This document shows, one piece after another, positions 62,737 through 64,000 of a stretch of DNA of 64,000 nucleotides. Both the position numbers and the translations under genes were made by a program. This stretch comes from Rhodoferax sp. (lineage in GTDB: Bacteria > Pseudomonadota > Gammaproteobacteria > Burkholderiales > Burkholderiaceae_C), in NCBI RefSeq assembly GCF_018063565.1, contig NZ_JAGPBB010000010.1:3728-67727 (forward strand), read 5' to 3'. Each line of letters begins with the position of its first letter. The stretch's first letter is position 1. The notes below the pieces were generated by a model. It worked only from the letters and a program-made list of their open reading frames with translations. It made no database searches and was not told where the DNA came from.

Positions 62737-64000
62737 TCGGCCAGACTTCGCGGCGGCAACAACTGGGCCGGACGCGGCTGGATTTTTGGTCGGGTGTCAT
62801 GGCCCTGGCCCTGGCGCTGGTCAGTTTGCTGCTGATCTGGCCGATCGTGCAGGTACTGCAGATGGGTTTTCTTGACCCGCAGACCCAGGGCTTTACGCTG
62901 GCCAACTATCTCAAGGTTCTGACCCACCCCTATTACCTTGGCGCGCTCTGGAACACCGTGATCATCGGGGTCGGCGGCATGGTTGGTGCTTGCCTGCTGG
63001 GTGTACCGCTGGCCTATTTCACCGCGCGATATGTCATCAAAGGGCGCAGCCTGATTGCCACACTGGCGGTTTTGGCGTTGGTGTCGCCGCCGTTCATTGG
63101 GGCTTACTCCTGGGTGGTGGTGGCCGGCAACAATGGTTGGTTGACGCAGCAGCTCAAGGCGCTCGGCATCGCGTTGCCGACCATTTACGGCCTGCACGGC
63201 ATCATCCTGGTGTTCAGCCTGAAGTTTTTCCCGTTTGTCTACCTGATGACCGAAAGCGCGCTGCGCAATATCAACCGCTCCTTTGAGGAGGCCGCAGAAA
63301 ACCTGGGCTGCACCCGATGGCAGCGGTTTTACAAGATCACCTTGCCACTGGTGTTTCCGGCCACCAGTTCCGGGGCCATCCTGTGTTTTGTGCTTTCCAT
63401 TGCCGATTTTGGCACGCCGTCGATCATCGGGCGTGACCTGCGTACCCTGTCCACCATCGCTTACAACCAGTACACCTCCGAGATGGGCGGTCCCCCGACC
63501 ATGGCGGTGAGCATTTCGATGCTGATGATTGTGATCTCGATGATGGCGGTTTTTCTGCAGCGCTACCTGATCAACAAACGACGTTACGCCGGGTCTTTGA
63601 CCAACCTGACCGTGCCCAAGACTTTGAGCGGGCCGTATTCGGTGCTGGTGCACGGTCTGTGTTATGGCATTGTGGCGTTGGCGACTCTGCCCATTGCGGT
63701 GGTGATCTATACCTCGTTCCTGCAGACCAGTGGGCCGGTGTTCAGCGGTGGCTTCGGACTGAACAGCTACGCCCGCGTCATCCGGGAGGTGCCCGATGTG
63801 ATCACCAACACCTTCAAATTCTCCTTGCTGGCCACCCTGATGATCACGCTGGTGGGTGGGCTGGTGTCCTACATCATTGTTCGCCGCGAGACCGCGCTGT
63901 CGGGTCTGCTCGACTCGGTTCTGATGGTTCCCTATGTGGTGCCCGGGGTGGTGATGGCCATCGGTTTCTTGCTGACCTTCAACAGCGGCGTGCTGGATTT
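62733..64000 (+). CDS. ABC transporter permease, FbpB/PhnU-like (partial, runs off the window)
   Basis: A membrane permease translated from the ATG at 62733 (ATGA overlap) through at least 422 codons to the window edge without a stop. Spans occur at about 24-46, 72-98, 105-125, 145-165, 225-250 and more, and there are two copies of the coupling-loop EAA-type motif in the long version of this family; the first is visible as FEEAAENLGCTRWQRFYKITLPLVFP (about 186-211). The size expected for a fused, double-length FbpB-like permease (about 550) fits. The gene is partial: its 3' end lies beyond 64000. Confidence 0.9.
   Translation, partial: MIGQTSRRQQLGRTRLDFWSGVMALALALVSLLLIWPIVQVLQMGFLDPQTQGFTLANYLKVLTHPYYLGALWNTVIIGVGGMVGACLLGVPLAYFTARYVIKGRSLIATLAVLALVSPPFIGAYSWVVVAGNNGWLTQQLKALGIALPTIYGLHGIILVFSLKFFPFVYLMTESALRNINRSFEEAAENLGCTRWQRFYKITLPLVFPATSSGAILCFVLSIADFGTPSIIGRDLRTLSTIAYNQYTSEMGGPPTMAVSISMLMIVISMMAVFLQRYLINKRRYAGSLTNLTVPKTLSGPYSVLVHGLCYGIVALATLPIAVVIYTSFLQTSGPVFSGGFGLNSYARVIREVPDVITNTFKFSLLATLMITLVGGLVSYIIVRRETALSGLLDSVLMVPYVVPGVVMAIGFLLTFNSGVLD

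Overview
The window looks like chromosomal DNA of a GC-rich betaproteobacterium, most probably a Comamonadaceae member of the Rhodoferax/Polaromonas type. The grounds are the protein families (tripartite TRAP/TAXI transporters, a DUF1840 protein, a short Burkholderiales-type H-NS protein, SlmA next to ArgB, a polyhydroxyalkanoate-system protein), the codon use, and a degenerate AT-rich dispersed element that I associate from memory with Comamonadaceae genomes. I see no rRNA, tRNA, CRISPR array, transposase or prophage. Genes are tightly packed; the only gap above about 300 bases is 8147-8478.

Layout. 61-4799 (+): a two-gene signalling pair, a soluble histidine kinase with an unusual N-terminal domain and a REC-PAS-PAS-GGDEF-EAL-CZB response regulator. 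4883-8146 (-): a TAXI-type TRAP transporter (binding protein, then fused permease). 8479-12455 (-): a D-amino-acid-type aminotransferase, an unknown protein, a GNAT acetyltransferase and a lipase-like hydrolase. 12508-20523 (-): a run of a pyruvate/acetoin-type dehydrogenase E1 alpha and beta, a DctQ-DctM-DctP TRAP transporter and a hybrid sensor kinase. 20660-22406 (-): a pseudouridine synthase and a Crp/Fnr regulator. 22582-30949 (+): a seven-gene run in which a complete branched-chain-type ABC importer (LivG, H, M, K, F) lies between two different CoA ligases, probably an import-and-activate system for an organic acid.

31007-40257 holds a lipid-storage neighbourhood: a PHA-system protein, an acyl-CoA-binding protein, a wax ester synthase/diacylglycerol acyltransferase, a TPR protein, a TetR regulator, a patatin phospholipase, a PhaF-like phasin and a two-domain fatty acyl-CoA reductase. 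Together these give a plausible route acyl-CoA -> fatty alcohol -> wax ester, plus inclusion coating, lipid turnover and regulation. This is the most interesting system in the window. 40384-49626 (+) is a surface-polysaccharide locus (flippase, methyltransferase, acyltransferase, three GT2 glycosyltransferases, NAD-dependent reductase/epimerase, initiating phosphoglycosyl transferase, CapD/WbpM-type dehydratase) with an H-NS-like gene inserted near its end. 49710-51292: argB and slmA. 51444-59564 (+): a fatty-acid beta-oxidation run under a TetR regulator with a visible palindromic operator. 59577-64000 (+): a nucleotidyltransferase and a ferric-iron/aminoethylphosphonate-type ABC importer whose permease runs off the window end.

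Across the window the lipid genes fit together: wax-ester synthesis and storage at 32-40 kb and beta-oxidation at 51-59 kb would handle the same acyl-CoA pool, and the CoA ligases at 22-31 kb may feed it. A second theme is at least nine probable copies of a roughly 45-60 bp AT-rich imperfect palindrome, several of them lying in frame inside coding genes.
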